From NCBI GenBank assembly GCA_026418315.1, contig JAOABO010000033.1, forward strand, positions 22 through 14,390: a stretch of DNA of 14,369 bases, read 5' to 3'. A program made the translations under genes and the position numbers. Under the pieces are notes generated by a model. That model was given only the letters and a program-made list of their open reading frames with translations. It made no database searches and had not been told where the DNA came from. This DNA is from Bacteroidia bacterium. Lineage in GTDB: Bacteria > Bacteroidota > Bacteroidia > B-17B0 > Aurantibacillaceae. Of the stretch, positions 7,050-14,369 are shown piece by piece (position 1 is the first letter of the stretch; each line of letters begins with the position of its first letter).

Positions 7050-8315
7050 TTATTTTTCTGTATTTAATTTTCCCTGACGAATTTTATCTACCGCAATGTA
7101 CCATATATTTTTATAGTAATCTGTTCGTTCTAATATAAAGTCAGAATTGGTAAATGGATTGTTTTTGTTTTTGTAAAAATTAAACACCAAGGCATTTCTT
7201 TGCCCATTCATAGAATAAAACCATTTTTCTGAATTTTGATATTTTTCTACCGCTTCTGGTGGGCCGAATACAATGTAAATCATTCCCTTGTCAGTTTGCC
7301 AGCCATATTTGTAAGTAGTAAATTTTTCATTGGCTTCTATTACTCTTTGATAGTAATTTTTAATAATTTCTTTTGCTCTTTCCTGGCTTCCTGCTATTTG
7401 TATCCAAAAGTTATCCATGCATTTTTTTATTTCTATCATATCTGTTGATTGGTTACATCTTTCAAATTCATTTTTATTCATGATGTAACGAGTTGTGTAC
7501 AACATTTCTTTAGGATTCTTGATATTTGGGAAAACTGAATCTATAGTAAATAAAGTAATTCCTTCCATTGTGTTTTGAGAAGAGTGGATATGGTAGAATC
7601 TGTTAGGTTGAGTCGTAAAGGTGTAATATTGATGATTGATAAGAGATAGAGTAAAAGAAGAGTCGGGTAAGTAGTTGAGAGTGGGTGAAAAGTTAGAAAA
7701 AGGAGGAGGAGCGGCATTGTGATGATATTGAAATACATCTACAAATAACTGCGGGTATTTTTGTCTATGATAAATTTTAATGGCTGTGTTTTCATATACA
7801 TAGGGTTTTAATAGCACTTTATCATTTAAAGTGATTAAAAAATTGTTTCTTGTGTAGTCATTAGATAATTTAATGTCTGTAAAATAGGTAAATTGTTGTT
7901 TTCTATTCAGGTCAGTTACAAGAATTTTAATGTTATAGTTATCGTAAGAAACAGGTAAAAACAATTGATTAAAATAATTTGTTTGATTTTGTGGAATGTA
8001 AAATGTTTCAGAAACTGAATCTGCCTTATTTTTTGAAAGGGAATACAAATACACTTTGATTTTTATACTTGCATAGTATTGCAAGCCGGTATCAAGTCGA
8101 GCATATAATAAAGCATAAGTATTGAGTGATGTGTATAAAATTGCGGCAGTGTCAGCATTTTTGTACAGGTAAAACTGAGCATTGATATAATCTTCTGTAG
8201 CGATATTGATTTTTTTGTTTTTACTAATGTTGCGTTGTGTTGAACAACTCATTAGAAAGCAACACATGACAATTGATATATGTAAAAATAATATTAAATA
8301 TTTTTTGGTATGCAT
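7050..8315 (-). CDS. GWxTD domain-containing lipoprotein
   Basis: 421 residues. A lipoprotein signal peptide ends in a lipobox (LMSC) with the lipidation cysteine at C24, predicting anchoring to the inner or outer membrane facing the periplasm. The middle (~60-240) is beta-rich with many Tyr/Asn residues. The C-terminal part contains GWQTDKGMIYIVFGPPEAVE (~338-357), the defining motif of the GWxTD domain, preceded by a helical stretch with AKEIIKNYYQRV. These proteins are widespread in Bacteroidota and are of unknown function. The gene is a single unit, divergent from the membrane-protein gene at 8393, with a 77-base intergenic region. No Shine-Dalgarno motif precedes ATG 8315. Confidence 0.88.
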   Translation of the reverse strand: MHTKKYLILFLHISIVMCCFLMSCSTQRNISKNKKINIATEDYINAQFYLYKNADTAAILYTSLNTYALLYARLDTGLQYYASIKIKVYLYSLSKNKADSVSETFYIPQNQTNYFNQLFLPVSYDNYNIKILVTDLNRKQQFTYFTDIKLSNDYTRNNFLITLNDKVLLKPYVYENTAIKIYHRQKYPQLFVDVFQYHHNAAPPPFSNFSPTLNYLPDSSFTLSLINHQYYTFTTQPNRFYHIHSSQNTMEGITLFTIDSVFPNIKNPKEMLYTTRYIMNKNEFERCNQSTDMIEIKKCMDNFWIQIAGSQERAKEIIKNYYQRVIEANEKFTTYKYGWQTDKGMIYIVFGPPEAVEKYQNSEKWFYSMNGQRNALVFNFYKNKNNPFTNSDFILERTDYYKNIWYIAVDKIRQGKLNTEK

Positions 8316-8392
8316 CCTATAATTTAATTCGTATTATTGCTGTGCTATAAATTTACTTTATTTTATCTTAACTATAAAAGACCTGTAATTGT

Positions 8393-9454
8393 ATGAATGT
8401 ATTGAAGTTATCTAAGTGGATTTTGGTGGTAGTAATAGCCATTTTGCTTATTGTTTATCTTGGAAACTTATTGATGATGATTTTATCTGCTTACATTTTG
8501 TTTAGTATGCTTCATCCACTCAAGTTATACGCCCAACATAAAATGAAAGTCAAATCCAATACTATATCTTCGTTATTGGTTGTTATTTTTCCATTCGTTT
8601 TATTATCGTTAATTGTGATGTATATTTTTCCGGTCATTATTACACAACTTAATTCACTGACTTATTTAAGTTATCAGGATGTTTTTGAAAATATCATGAA
8701 TCAATTTCCATATATTAATGAGTTGATTAATCATTTAGGGGGTAGAAAATATGTACTCATGAGTATTCAGGATGTAATGAATAGTATTATTAACATTAAC
8801 ATCATTGCCAAATGGTCCAGTATTTTACTCAATAATTTTTCACAGGTTGTTCTCAATTTGCTAATTACCTTTTTTATCACTTTTCATTTACTAAAAGACG
8901 AAAAATTTATGAGTCGTATTATTGACAAAATAATTTCTGAAAGCTATGATAAAGACATAGAGCAAATAAGCAGCCATATCAGAACAATATTAGGGAAGTA
9001 TTTCAGAGGTTTGCTCATTGATGTGCTTATTGTTATGACAGTTAATTCTGCTATTTTGAGTATATTAGGTATAAAGAATGCTTTTTTAATTGGCATATTA
9101 TCGGGTATTTTAAATATTATCCCATACATTGGGCCATTAATTACTTTGTTCATAGGATTATTTCTTGGTGTAAGCAGCAATATTATTGAAGGTCATTACG
9201 AATTAATCAGCGGAACTGTTTTAAAGACCATATTCACATTGGTTACAGTAAACATTCTGGATGGAACCATTTTGCAGCCATATATATTTTCCAGTATATT
9301 AAAAGCACATCCTCTTGAAATTTTTCTGATAATAGTTGGTGCAGGTATGATTGGCGGTATTACATGGATGATGCTAATTATTCCAATTTATGTTATTATA
9401 AAAATAATTATTCAGGAAGTATATCAATACTTAGAGAGTAAGAAACATGCCTAA
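8393..9454 (+). CDS. AI-2E/PerM family transporter-like membrane protein
   Basis: 353 residues with the layout of the AI-2E (UPF0118) family: two or three hydrophobic helices at the N-terminus (~8-40 and 58-85), a charged extramembrane region (~90-135), another helix (~145-168) and a cluster of C-terminal helices. The family hallmarks are NIIPYIGP (~241-248), LDGTILQP (~289-296) and HPLEIF (~306-311). Members have been linked to autoinducer export, Na+/H+ antiport or general efflux, so the substrate here is open. Its last 8 bases overlap the start of the tRNA methyltransferase gene (ATGCCTAA), indicating co-translation. TAAATTTA (8348-8355) is a 7/8 -7 match upstream. Confidence 0.9.
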   Translation: MNVLKLSKWILVVVIAILLIVYLGNLLMMILSAYILFSMLHPLKLYAQHKMKVKSNTISSLLVVIFPFVLLSLIVMYIFPVIITQLNSLTYLSYQDVFENIMNQFPYINELINHLGGRKYVLMSIQDVMNSIININIIAKWSSILLNNFSQVVLNLLITFFITFHLLKDEKFMSRIIDKIISESYDKDIEQISSHIRTILGKYFRGLLIDVLIVMTVNSAILSILGIKNAFLIGILSGILNIIPYIGPLITLFIGLFLGVSSNIIEGHYELISGTVLKTIFTLVTVNILDGTILQPYIFSSILKAHPLEIFLIIVGAGMIGGITWMMLIIPIYVIIKIIIQEVYQYLESKKHA

Positions 9455-10169
9455 AAATATTTTTGTATTCAAACCCTTTCAGATTTACCAACCCTTTGAT
9501 GATGTAATGAAAGTAAGTACAGATAGTGTATTGTTGGGGTGTTTTGCAAATGCACAAAATGCACAGATGGCTCTTGATATAGGTTGCGGAACAGGATTGC
9601 TTTCACTGATGCTGGCATATAAAAATAAATCGCTTAGTATTACAGCAATAGATATTAATTTTAATGCCTGTATTTGCACACAATATAATATTAAAAATTC
9701 AACTTTTGAAAATAAAATGGAAGTGTTTCATACTTCTATTCAAGATTTTACAAAAAACAGCAAACAGAAATTTGATTTAATTATATCCAATCCACCCTAT
9801 TTTTCTAACTCACTTAAAAGTTCTGTTAATCGAAAAAATATTTATCGTCATCAGGAAAGTTTAAATTACTATGACTTGTTACATTCAGTTCATTGCTTGC
9901 TAATGGAAAATGGCAGTTTTTATACTTTGGTGCCTTATTATGAACAAAAACAGGTTGAACAATTATTGAGTTTGAAAAATTTGCATATTCATTCAAAATT
10001 ATCCGTATTTTCCAAGAGTAATAAAACCATTCCGTATATTTTTATTTTAGAAATAAAAAAATCAGAAGCCAATGATATTGACAATAAACATTTATTTATT
10101 TATGATGAAAAAGGTCAATATACTTTGGAATATCTTGAATTGACAAAAGATTTTTATTTGTTTTCTTAA
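9447..10169 (+). CDS. trmN6: tRNA1(Val) (adenine37-N6)-methyltransferase-like (TrmN6/YfiC)
   Basis: 240 residues; class I SAM-dependent N6-adenine methyltransferase. KVSTDSVLLG (~22-31) is the typical TrmN6 N-terminal motif. The SAM-binding loop is DIGCGTG (44-50), an acidic end-of-strand motif AIDIN (~67-71) would bind the ribose, and the catalytic NPPY is at 115-118. By family it methylates A37 of tRNA1(Val) in the cytoplasm; the tRNA target is inferred from E. coli YfiC. ATG 9447 overlaps the upstream stop by 8 bases, which fixes the start and suggests translational coupling. Confidence 0.93.
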   Translation: MPKNIFVFKPFQIYQPFDDVMKVSTDSVLLGCFANAQNAQMALDIGCGTGLLSLMLAYKNKSLSITAIDINFNACICTQYNIKNSTFENKMEVFHTSIQDFTKNSKQKFDLIISNPPYFSNSLKSSVNRKNIYRHQESLNYYDLLHSVHCLLMENGSFYTLVPYYEQKQVEQLLSLKNLHIHSKLSVFSKSNKTIPYIFILEIKKSEANDIDNKHLFIYDEKGQYTLEYLELTKDFYLFS

Positions 10170-10197
10170 AATACATTCTTTGCTGTTAATTATTAAT

Positions 10198-10205
10198 TAT
10201 ATTTG
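10198..10205 (+). promoter_or_regulatory. Putative -7 box for the small secreted protein gene
   Basis: TATATTTG matches the TAnnTTTG consensus exactly and ends 16 bases before ATG 10222. A TTTG at 10179-10182 lies only 15 bases upstream, shorter than the usual spacing, so the -33 element is uncertain. It suggests the gene can be transcribed independently of trmN6. Confidence 0.5.
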
Positions 10206-10221
10206 CCAAAAAGTATAAAAC

Positions 10222-10599
10222 ATGAGAACTACTCTAATGATTGGTATTTTCTTCTTAGTCAATTCTCTAAGTGTTTTTAGCCAAAAAAAGAATCAGGTTG
10301 AGCCCATTGATACTTCAGGAAAAAAAATGTTGATTAAGGGAGTAATAGAAAAAGGTGTAGAAGCGGGGTGTATTATTTTAAAAACTAAAGATAATAAACC
10401 TTACCTTCTTTTAAACCTGAAAACAGATGTAAGTACCGGTAGTTGTATTAAAGCAACCGGATACGTTCAAAAAAACTATGTGGGAATTTGTATGCAAGGC
10501 ATTGCTTTTTATGTTGTTAATTATTGCCCTTGTAATAAAAAAACCAAACCAAAATATCAACGCGAATTACCAAAAGATAAAATTCAAAAGTCAAATTAA
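10222..10599 (+). CDS. Small secreted cysteine-containing protein, possibly OB-fold
   Basis: 125 residues. A signal peptide (~1-20, ending SVFSQ) predicts export. The mature part has a pattern reminiscent of small single-domain OB-fold proteins: KGVIEKGVEAGCIILKTKDN, then a charged turn, IKATGYV, and IGxAFYVV-like strands (~38-100). It contains five cysteines (C50, C75, C90, C102, C104) with a CPC motif, and a Lys-rich tail. The cysteines could form disulfides or bind metal. I do not recognise a named family; the OB-fold idea is inference. It follows trmN6 after 52 bases and has its own -7-like box. Its end converges on the DUF4294 gene with 7 bases between stops. Confidence 0.8.
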   Translation: MRTTLMIGIFFLVNSLSVFSQKKNQVEPIDTSGKKMLIKGVIEKGVEAGCIILKTKDNKPYLLLNLKTDVSTGSCIKATGYVQKNYVGICMQGIAFYVVNYCPCNKKTKPKYQRELPKDKIQKSN

Positions 10600-10606
10600 T
10601 TAATCA

Positions 10607-11203
10607 TTAAAAATACCCTTTTTCTACTAACTGCACGGCTTTTTCTACCATGTAATCTTCGTTTTCGGGGTCATATTTTACTTTCATAGAATTACCAAAA
10701 ATAAAAGCAATTGCCTGCCACATACTGGCTTCGAATCCGCCTCTCATCTCTTTCACAATTTGGTAAGTTGTTTTTCCTGTTTCTCTGTAAATTAACTTCA
10801 TAAGTATTCTGCCTTGCGTAATGGATAAGTTTTTCAAATCTTCTTCAAATTTATTTCTAAGCTCTTTTTCGCATTGTTTAATAAACAGTTTTCTTTCTCT
10901 TTCAGTAGTAATTTGTGATAGTTTATTATCCATCTCTTTAAGCAGAGCAGAAGCTAAAATAGCATAAGGATATACTTTTTTTACATTATATTTTACTCGC
11001 GTCCATTCTTCAAAAGTTTTGGGAGAAGCACTTACCCTACCCCAATAGGCCCATACTTGAACTTCGGGTAAGTCAATAACAGGAAAAGTATCTGTATTTA
11101 TTACAATGGCTCTTACCTGAATAGGGATGACTTGTGCTTCTTGACAAAGAGCATGAGTCATGATGAAAGACATTACTATTATTTTAAGTAATATTTTTTT
11201 CAT
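10607..11203 (-). CDS. DUF4294 family secreted protein
   Basis: 198 residues. A signal peptide (~1-21, ending HALCQE) is followed by a segment that includes VIDLPEVQVWAYWGRVSAS (~42-60), then a mainly helical body (~65-150) with many charged residues. The KVYPYA motif and the late block RGGFEASMWQAIAFIFGN (~155-172) are typical of DUF4294, a Bacteroidota family of unknown function. No catalytic signature is visible. A well-formed promoter lies ~70 bases upstream, in the 131-base gap after the FAD-dehydrogenase gene, so it is probably transcribed separately. Confidence 0.88.
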   Translation of the reverse strand: MKKILLKIIVMSFIMTHALCQEAQVIPIQVRAIVINTDTFPVIDLPEVQVWAYWGRVSASPKTFEEWTRVKYNVKKVYPYAILASALLKEMDNKLSQITTERERKLFIKQCEKELRNKFEEDLKNLSITQGRILMKLIYRETGKTTYQIVKEMRGGFEASMWQAIAFIFGNSMKVKYDPENEDYMVEKAVQLVEKGYF

Positions 11204-11244
11204 TATTAGTTGATACCCATTTTACGAAAAAGTACCCCTATTGG

Positions 11245-11278
11245 TTTGTAAAAAAAATTTATTTTTTATTTTTACAAA
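11245..11278. repeat. Inverted repeat overlapping the DUF4294 promoter
   Basis: TTTGTAAAAA (11245-11254) and TTTTTACAAA (11269-11278) are perfect 10-base arms around a 14-base AT centre. The right arm overlaps the -7 box and predicted start site, so it resembles an operator more than an RNA hairpin; no U-tract follows in either direction. Confidence 0.4.
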
Positions 11279-11305
11279 TCTAATTAACTCTTTTTTAACT
11301 TTCAA
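11275..11305 (-). promoter_or_regulatory. Putative promoter of the DUF4294 gene
   Basis: On the minus strand TTG (11305-11303), a 20-base spacer and TAGATTTG (11282-11275) give a complete -33/-7 pair of the Bacteroidota type. Transcription would start near 11268, leaving a ~65-base leader before ATG 11203. Confidence 0.6.
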
Positions 11306-11334
11306 TTTTATTACTTAAAACTACCTAAATCAAT

Positions 11335-12924
11335 TTACTGCTGTATTTGGTTCTGAAATAATGCCCCCACGGCATTCATTCCGTCTATGGCAGCGCTTAC
11401 AATTCCACCAGCATAGCCCGCTCCCTCTGCACACGGATAAAGATTACTAATTTGTATATGATGAAAGGTATTTTTATTTCTTGGAATACGAACCGGAGAA
11501 GATGTGCGGCTTTCAGGTGCTACTACTATGGCTTGTTCAGTAATAAATCCTTTCATTTTTTTATCAAATTGTATAAATGCTTTTTGCAGAGATTGATAGA
11601 TATATTCGGGCAAACATTCTTTTAAGTGAGATGGCACTACACCTGGCCTGTAAGAACAATCGGGCACAGAATGACTTCTTTTATTATTAACAAAATCTGT
11701 TATTCTTTGAGCGGGAGCAAAGAGATTTCTTCCTCCTTTTTCAAAACATTTATTTTCTATTTCTTTTTGAAAATACATTCCAGCCAAAGGATTTTGGAAT
11801 GCATGGGGTAATACTTTTTCAGTAATAGATACGACTATTCCGCTATTAGCAAATGGATTGTTTCTTTTACTTGGCGACCAGCCATTGGTTACCACTTCCT
11901 CTTTATCAGTAGCACAGGGTGCAATAATTCCTCCCGGACACATACAAAAAGAATAGGCACTAAAATTTTTCTCTGTATGAACCAGTGTATATCTGGCCGG
12001 AGGCAAGTATTGGCGTTTATTTTCCCAGTCCTGATAAGTATTACAATGATACTGAATATTATCAATCATTTCCTGTGGATGCTCTACCCTAACCCCTAAA
12101 GCAAAGGGCTTAAATTCTATTTGAATCTTTTTATTGTAAAGTAAATTGTATATTGACCTTGCACTATGACCAGTTGCTAAAACTAAATATTGACATGGAA
12201 ATTCTATCAAACTATCGGATAATAGGTTCTTTATTACGATGGTCTCAATTTTACTTTTAGAAGAATTTAATTTTAAATCGACTAAGGCATGATTAAAATA
12301 TATTTCTCCGCCCTGTTCAAGTATCGTATTTCTGATTTTTTCAATAATGTGGGGCAAGCGGTTGGTGCCAATGTGCGGATGTGCTTCTATCAATATATCA
12401 GGCGATGCTCCAAAATAAACAAGATAATTAAGAATCTTATTAACATCACCTCGTTTATCAGAACGGGTATAGAGTTTGCCATCACTATATGTGCCAGCAC
12501 CGCCCTCACCAAAGCAATAATTTGAGTACGGGTTCACTATTCCATTTTTTGTGATAGCAGCCAAATCTCTTCTTCTTTCCTTAACATTTTTCCCTTGTTC
12601 AAAAATGATAGGTTTGACACCTAATTCTAAACATTTTAATGCAGCGAACAAACCAGCAGGTCCTGCTCCTATAATATAAACCTCAGGAATTGTCTTTTTA
12701 ATATCTTTAAATTTAGGAATAAAAATTTCTGTTGAGGATAATCCTTCATCTGTTACTAGTACTTTCAACGAATACTTGATATTTTTTGTTCTGGCATCAA
12801 TGTTTCGTTTTAAAACATGAAAATAAAAATTTTTTAATCCTGTTTCTTGTTCTATAACATTTCTGATATATTGAAAATCCTCTATTTTATAGAAAGGAAT
12901 TTGTATCGAAACAATTTTGTTCAT
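11335..12924 (-). CDS. FAD-dependent dehydrogenase, COG2509 type
   Basis: 529 residues from ATG 12924; an in-frame TTG at 12927 would add one residue. An N-terminal region (~1-80) precedes the FAD/NAD(P)-binding Rossmann motif VYIIGAGPAGLFAALKCLEL (~82-101; GxGPAG). FGEGGAGTYSDGKLYTR (~138-154) is the signature of this uncharacterised dehydrogenase group, and APAQRITDF (~395-403) and SYRPGV (~417-422) are further conserved blocks. AEGAGYAGGIVSAAIDGMNA near the C-terminus closes the FAD site. The substrate is unknown; the protein is probably cytoplasmic. It begins 31 bases after the pyrH stop on the same strand and may be co-transcribed with it. Confidence 0.9.
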   Translation of the reverse strand: MNKIVSIQIPFYKIEDFQYIRNVIEQETGLKNFYFHVLKRNIDARTKNIKYSLKVLVTDEGLSSTEIFIPKFKDIKKTIPEVYIIGAGPAGLFAALKCLELGVKPIIFEQGKNVKERRRDLAAITKNGIVNPYSNYCFGEGGAGTYSDGKLYTRSDKRGDVNKILNYLVYFGASPDILIEAHPHIGTNRLPHIIEKIRNTILEQGGEIYFNHALVDLKLNSSKSKIETIVIKNLLSDSLIEFPCQYLVLATGHSARSIYNLLYNKKIQIEFKPFALGVRVEHPQEMIDNIQYHCNTYQDWENKRQYLPPARYTLVHTEKNFSAYSFCMCPGGIIAPCATDKEEVVTNGWSPSKRNNPFANSGIVVSITEKVLPHAFQNPLAGMYFQKEIENKCFEKGGRNLFAPAQRITDFVNNKRSHSVPDCSYRPGVVPSHLKECLPEYIYQSLQKAFIQFDKKMKGFITEQAIVVAPESRTSSPVRIPRNKNTFHHIQISNLYPCAEGAGYAGGIVSAAIDGMNAVGALFQNQIQQ

Positions 12925-12955
12925 CAAAACAACCTACACAATTAACATAAAAATC

Positions 12956-13669
12956 TTAAAAATTATTTACAAGTGTACCTATGTTTTCTCCTTTAATAAT
13001 TTTAAGAAGATTACCTTTTTTATTGATGTCAAACACGATAATAGGTAATTTATTTTCTTTACATAAAGTAAATGCTGTTAAATCCATTACTTGTAATTGT
13101 TTTTCATACACTTCTTCAAAAGTGATAGATTCGTATTTTACAGCGTTTTCAAATTTTTCAGGGTCAGCAGAATAAATACCATCTACTCGCGTTCCTTTAA
13201 TAATTACATCGGCTTCAATTTCAATAGCCCTCAGTGTAGCAGCAGTATCTGTAGTAAAATATGGATTACCAGTACCAGCACCAAATATAACCACTCTGCT
13301 TTTTTCCAAATGTCTTACTGCTCTGCGGCGAATAAAGGGTTCGCATATTTGTTCCATTTTTATAGCACTTTGTAATCTTGTAGGAACTCCTATAGATTCT
13401 AATGTTGATTGAATAGCCATGGCATTAATAACTGTAGCCAGCATTCCCATATAATCTCCTTGTACTCTGTCTATAATATGGTTTTTTTGTGTCTGTATGC
13501 CCCTAAAAATATTTCCACCTCCTATTACTATGGCTACCTGACAACCTATTTCGTGTATAGATTTAATTTCATTAGCATATTCTAATAATTTTTTTTCATC
13601 TATTCCAAAATTTTTATCTCCCATCAAAGATTCGCCAGAGAGTTTTAATAATATTCTTTTATATTTCAT
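12956..13669 (-). CDS. pyrH: UMP kinase
   Basis: 237 residues; amino-acid-kinase-fold enzyme that phosphorylates UMP to UDP with ATP in pyrimidine nucleotide synthesis; cytoplasmic hexamer. Key motifs are LKLSGESLMG (~8-17) with the phosphate-binding lysine, VIGGGNIFRG (~48-57), GDYMGMLATVINAMAI (~71-86) for UMP binding, and GTGNPYFTTDTAATLRA (~132-148) followed by KGTRVDGIYSADP (~158-170). Length and motifs match bacterial PyrH. The terminator between clpC and pyrH implies its own promoter or readthrough; no consensus -7 box was found in the short gap. No Shine-Dalgarno motif precedes ATG 13669. Confidence 0.97.
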   Translation of the reverse strand: MKYKRILLKLSGESLMGDKNFGIDEKKLLEYANEIKSIHEIGCQVAIVIGGGNIFRGIQTQKNHIIDRVQGDYMGMLATVINAMAIQSTLESIGVPTRLQSAIKMEQICEPFIRRRAVRHLEKSRVVIFGAGTGNPYFTTDTAATLRAIEIEADVIIKGTRVDGIYSADPEKFENAVKYESITFEEVYEKQLQVMDLTAFTLCKENKLPIIVFDINKKGNLLKIIKGENIGTLVNNF

Positions 13670-13689
13670 AAATTAAAAGTTTTGTATGC

Positions 13690-13720
13690 AAAAAGAAAGG
13701 CAACATTAAGTTGCCTTTCT
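13690..13720 (-). terminator. Intrinsic terminator of clpC
   Basis: On the minus strand AGAAAGGCAAC (13720-13710), a 5-base loop (TTAAT) and GTTGCCTTTCT (13704-13694) form a perfect 11-bp stem, followed directly by four Ts (13693-13690 give TTTT counting into the stem's flank). It begins 8 bases after the clpC stop. Confidence 0.85.
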
Positions 13721-13728
13721 GTATAAAT

Positions 13729-14369
13729 TTAATTTTTTGTATCGTCTTTTTTTGACCTTTTTGATTTTGGCTTTTGTATGTTTACTTTAATTTTATCTTG
13801 TTCTTTATTGTAATCTATTTCTATTTCATCTCCTTCTGCAATATCGCCCTGAATCATTTCTTCTGCAAGGGTGTCTTCAATATATTTTTGTATAGCTCTT
13901 TTAAGGGGTCTGGCGCCATAATTCGGGTCAAATCCTTTTTCAATAATAAATTCTTTTGCTTTATCTGTAATTTTAAGCGTATAGCCCAGGTCGCTGATTC
14001 TTTTGTAAAGGCCTTGAAGTTCTATGTCAATTATTTTTTTCATGTCTTCTTTTTCCAATGAGTTAAATATAATAACATCATCAATTCTGTTTAAAAATTC
14101 GGGGGCAAATGCTTTACGTAGAGCGTTTTCTATTACACTTCTGTTGTGTTCTTCAACATTTTCTTTTTTTGCGCTGGTAGTAAATCCTACTCCTTGTCCA
14201 AAATCTTTTAATTGTCTGGCTCCTATGTTGGAGGTCATTATGATAACCGTATTTTTAAAGTCAATTTTTCTTCCTAAACTATCCGTGAGTTGTCCGTCGT
14301 CTAAAACTTGTAATAGCATATTGAATACATCCGGATGCGCTTTTTCTATTTCATCTAATAATACAATAG
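13729..14369 (-). CDS. clpC: ClpC-type ATP-dependent Clp chaperone, C-terminal part (cut by window edge)
   Basis: 212 residues of the second AAA+ module are visible; the frame is open to base 14369 and the start lies outside the window. It begins at the Walker B block LLDEIEKAHPDVFNMLLQVL, followed by the sensor-1 region TVIIMTSNIGARQL and by LNRIDDVIIF with the arginine-finger context. Sensor 2 is in GARPLKRAIQKYIEDTLAEE, and the protein ends in a Lys/Ser-rich tail (KSKRSKKDDTKN). The YGARPLKRAIQKYIED wording fits ClpC better than ClpB. It unfolds substrates for the ClpP protease or refolds aggregates in the cytoplasm. The intrinsic terminator at 13694-13720 ends its transcript. Confidence 0.93.
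   Translation of the reverse strand, partial: IVLLDEIEKAHPDVFNMLLQVLDDGQLTDSLGRKIDFKNTVIIMTSNIGARQLKDFGQGVGFTTSAKKENVEEHNRSVIENALRKAFAPEFLNRIDDVIIFNSLEKEDMKKIIDIELQGLYKRISDLGYTLKITDKAKEFIIEKGFDPNYGARPLKRAIQKYIEDTLAEEMIQGDIAEGDEIEIDYNKEQDKIKVNIQKPKSKRSKKDDTKN

Noticed and set aside
11245..11278. Intrinsic terminator for the FAD-dehydrogenase gene
   Set aside because: The stem is almost all A/T and no T-tract follows on the minus strand; it overlaps a promoter instead.
1..14369. Mobile element, CRISPR array, toxin-antitoxin or defence system
   Set aside because: No transposase, integrase, spaced direct repeats, paired small toxin/antitoxin genes or nuclease/helicase modules were found; gene content is mostly core chromosomal.

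Overview
The window is AT-rich chromosomal DNA from a member of the Bacteroidota. The evidence is the 5' end of a Bacteroidota-type 16S rRNA gene; lineage-typical proteins (DUF4476, DUF4294, the GWxTD lipoprotein family, secreted beta-barrels ending in Phe); promoter -7 boxes of the form TAnnTTTG; and the near absence of Shine-Dalgarno motifs before protein-coding starts. The 16S fragment resembles the Chitinophagales/Sphingobacteriales side of the phylum, but it is too short to place firmly.

Layout. Positions 1-242 hold the first part of a 16S rRNA gene on the minus strand, with a good promoter (350-382) and a purine-rich leader. An AT-rich gene-free stretch (about 383-826) separates it from a plus-strand gene for a secreted DUF4476 protein. 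That gene is split by an apparent two-base deletion in a GA repeat, so the last ~50 codons (to 1829) are out of frame. A minus-strand cluster follows: an uncharacterised secreted protein (4295-5041), lipoyl synthase lipA overlapping it by 10 bases, then two secreted, probably outer-membrane barrel proteins (2501-3391 and 1832-2491). Upstream, also on the minus strand, are a GWxTD-domain lipoprotein (7050-8315), dapD for diaminopimelate/lysine synthesis (6104-6922) and a GT-9 heptosyltransferase-like glycosyltransferase (5121-6101) only 2 bases downstream of dapD.

A plus-strand group (8393-10599) diverges from the GWxTD gene: an AI-2E/PerM-family membrane protein overlapping by 8 bases a TrmN6-like tRNA methyltransferase, then a small secreted cysteine-containing protein. 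The remainder is on the minus strand: a DUF4294 secreted protein, a COG2509-type FAD-dependent dehydrogenase, pyrH (UMP kinase) and the C-terminal part of a ClpC-type AAA+ chaperone running off the right edge. A clear intrinsic terminator lies between clpC and pyrH.

Functionally this is mostly core housekeeping (rRNA, lipoylation, lysine/peptidoglycan precursor, surface polysaccharide, nucleotide metabolism, protein quality control) mixed with envelope proteins of unknown role. I see no mobile element, CRISPR array, toxin-antitoxin pair, phage gene or defence island, and no convincing new multi-gene system. The most notable points are the DUF4476 frameshift, Shine-Dalgarno-like sequences in the pre-16S leader of a genome that does not use them before its genes, and small palindromes at two promoters.
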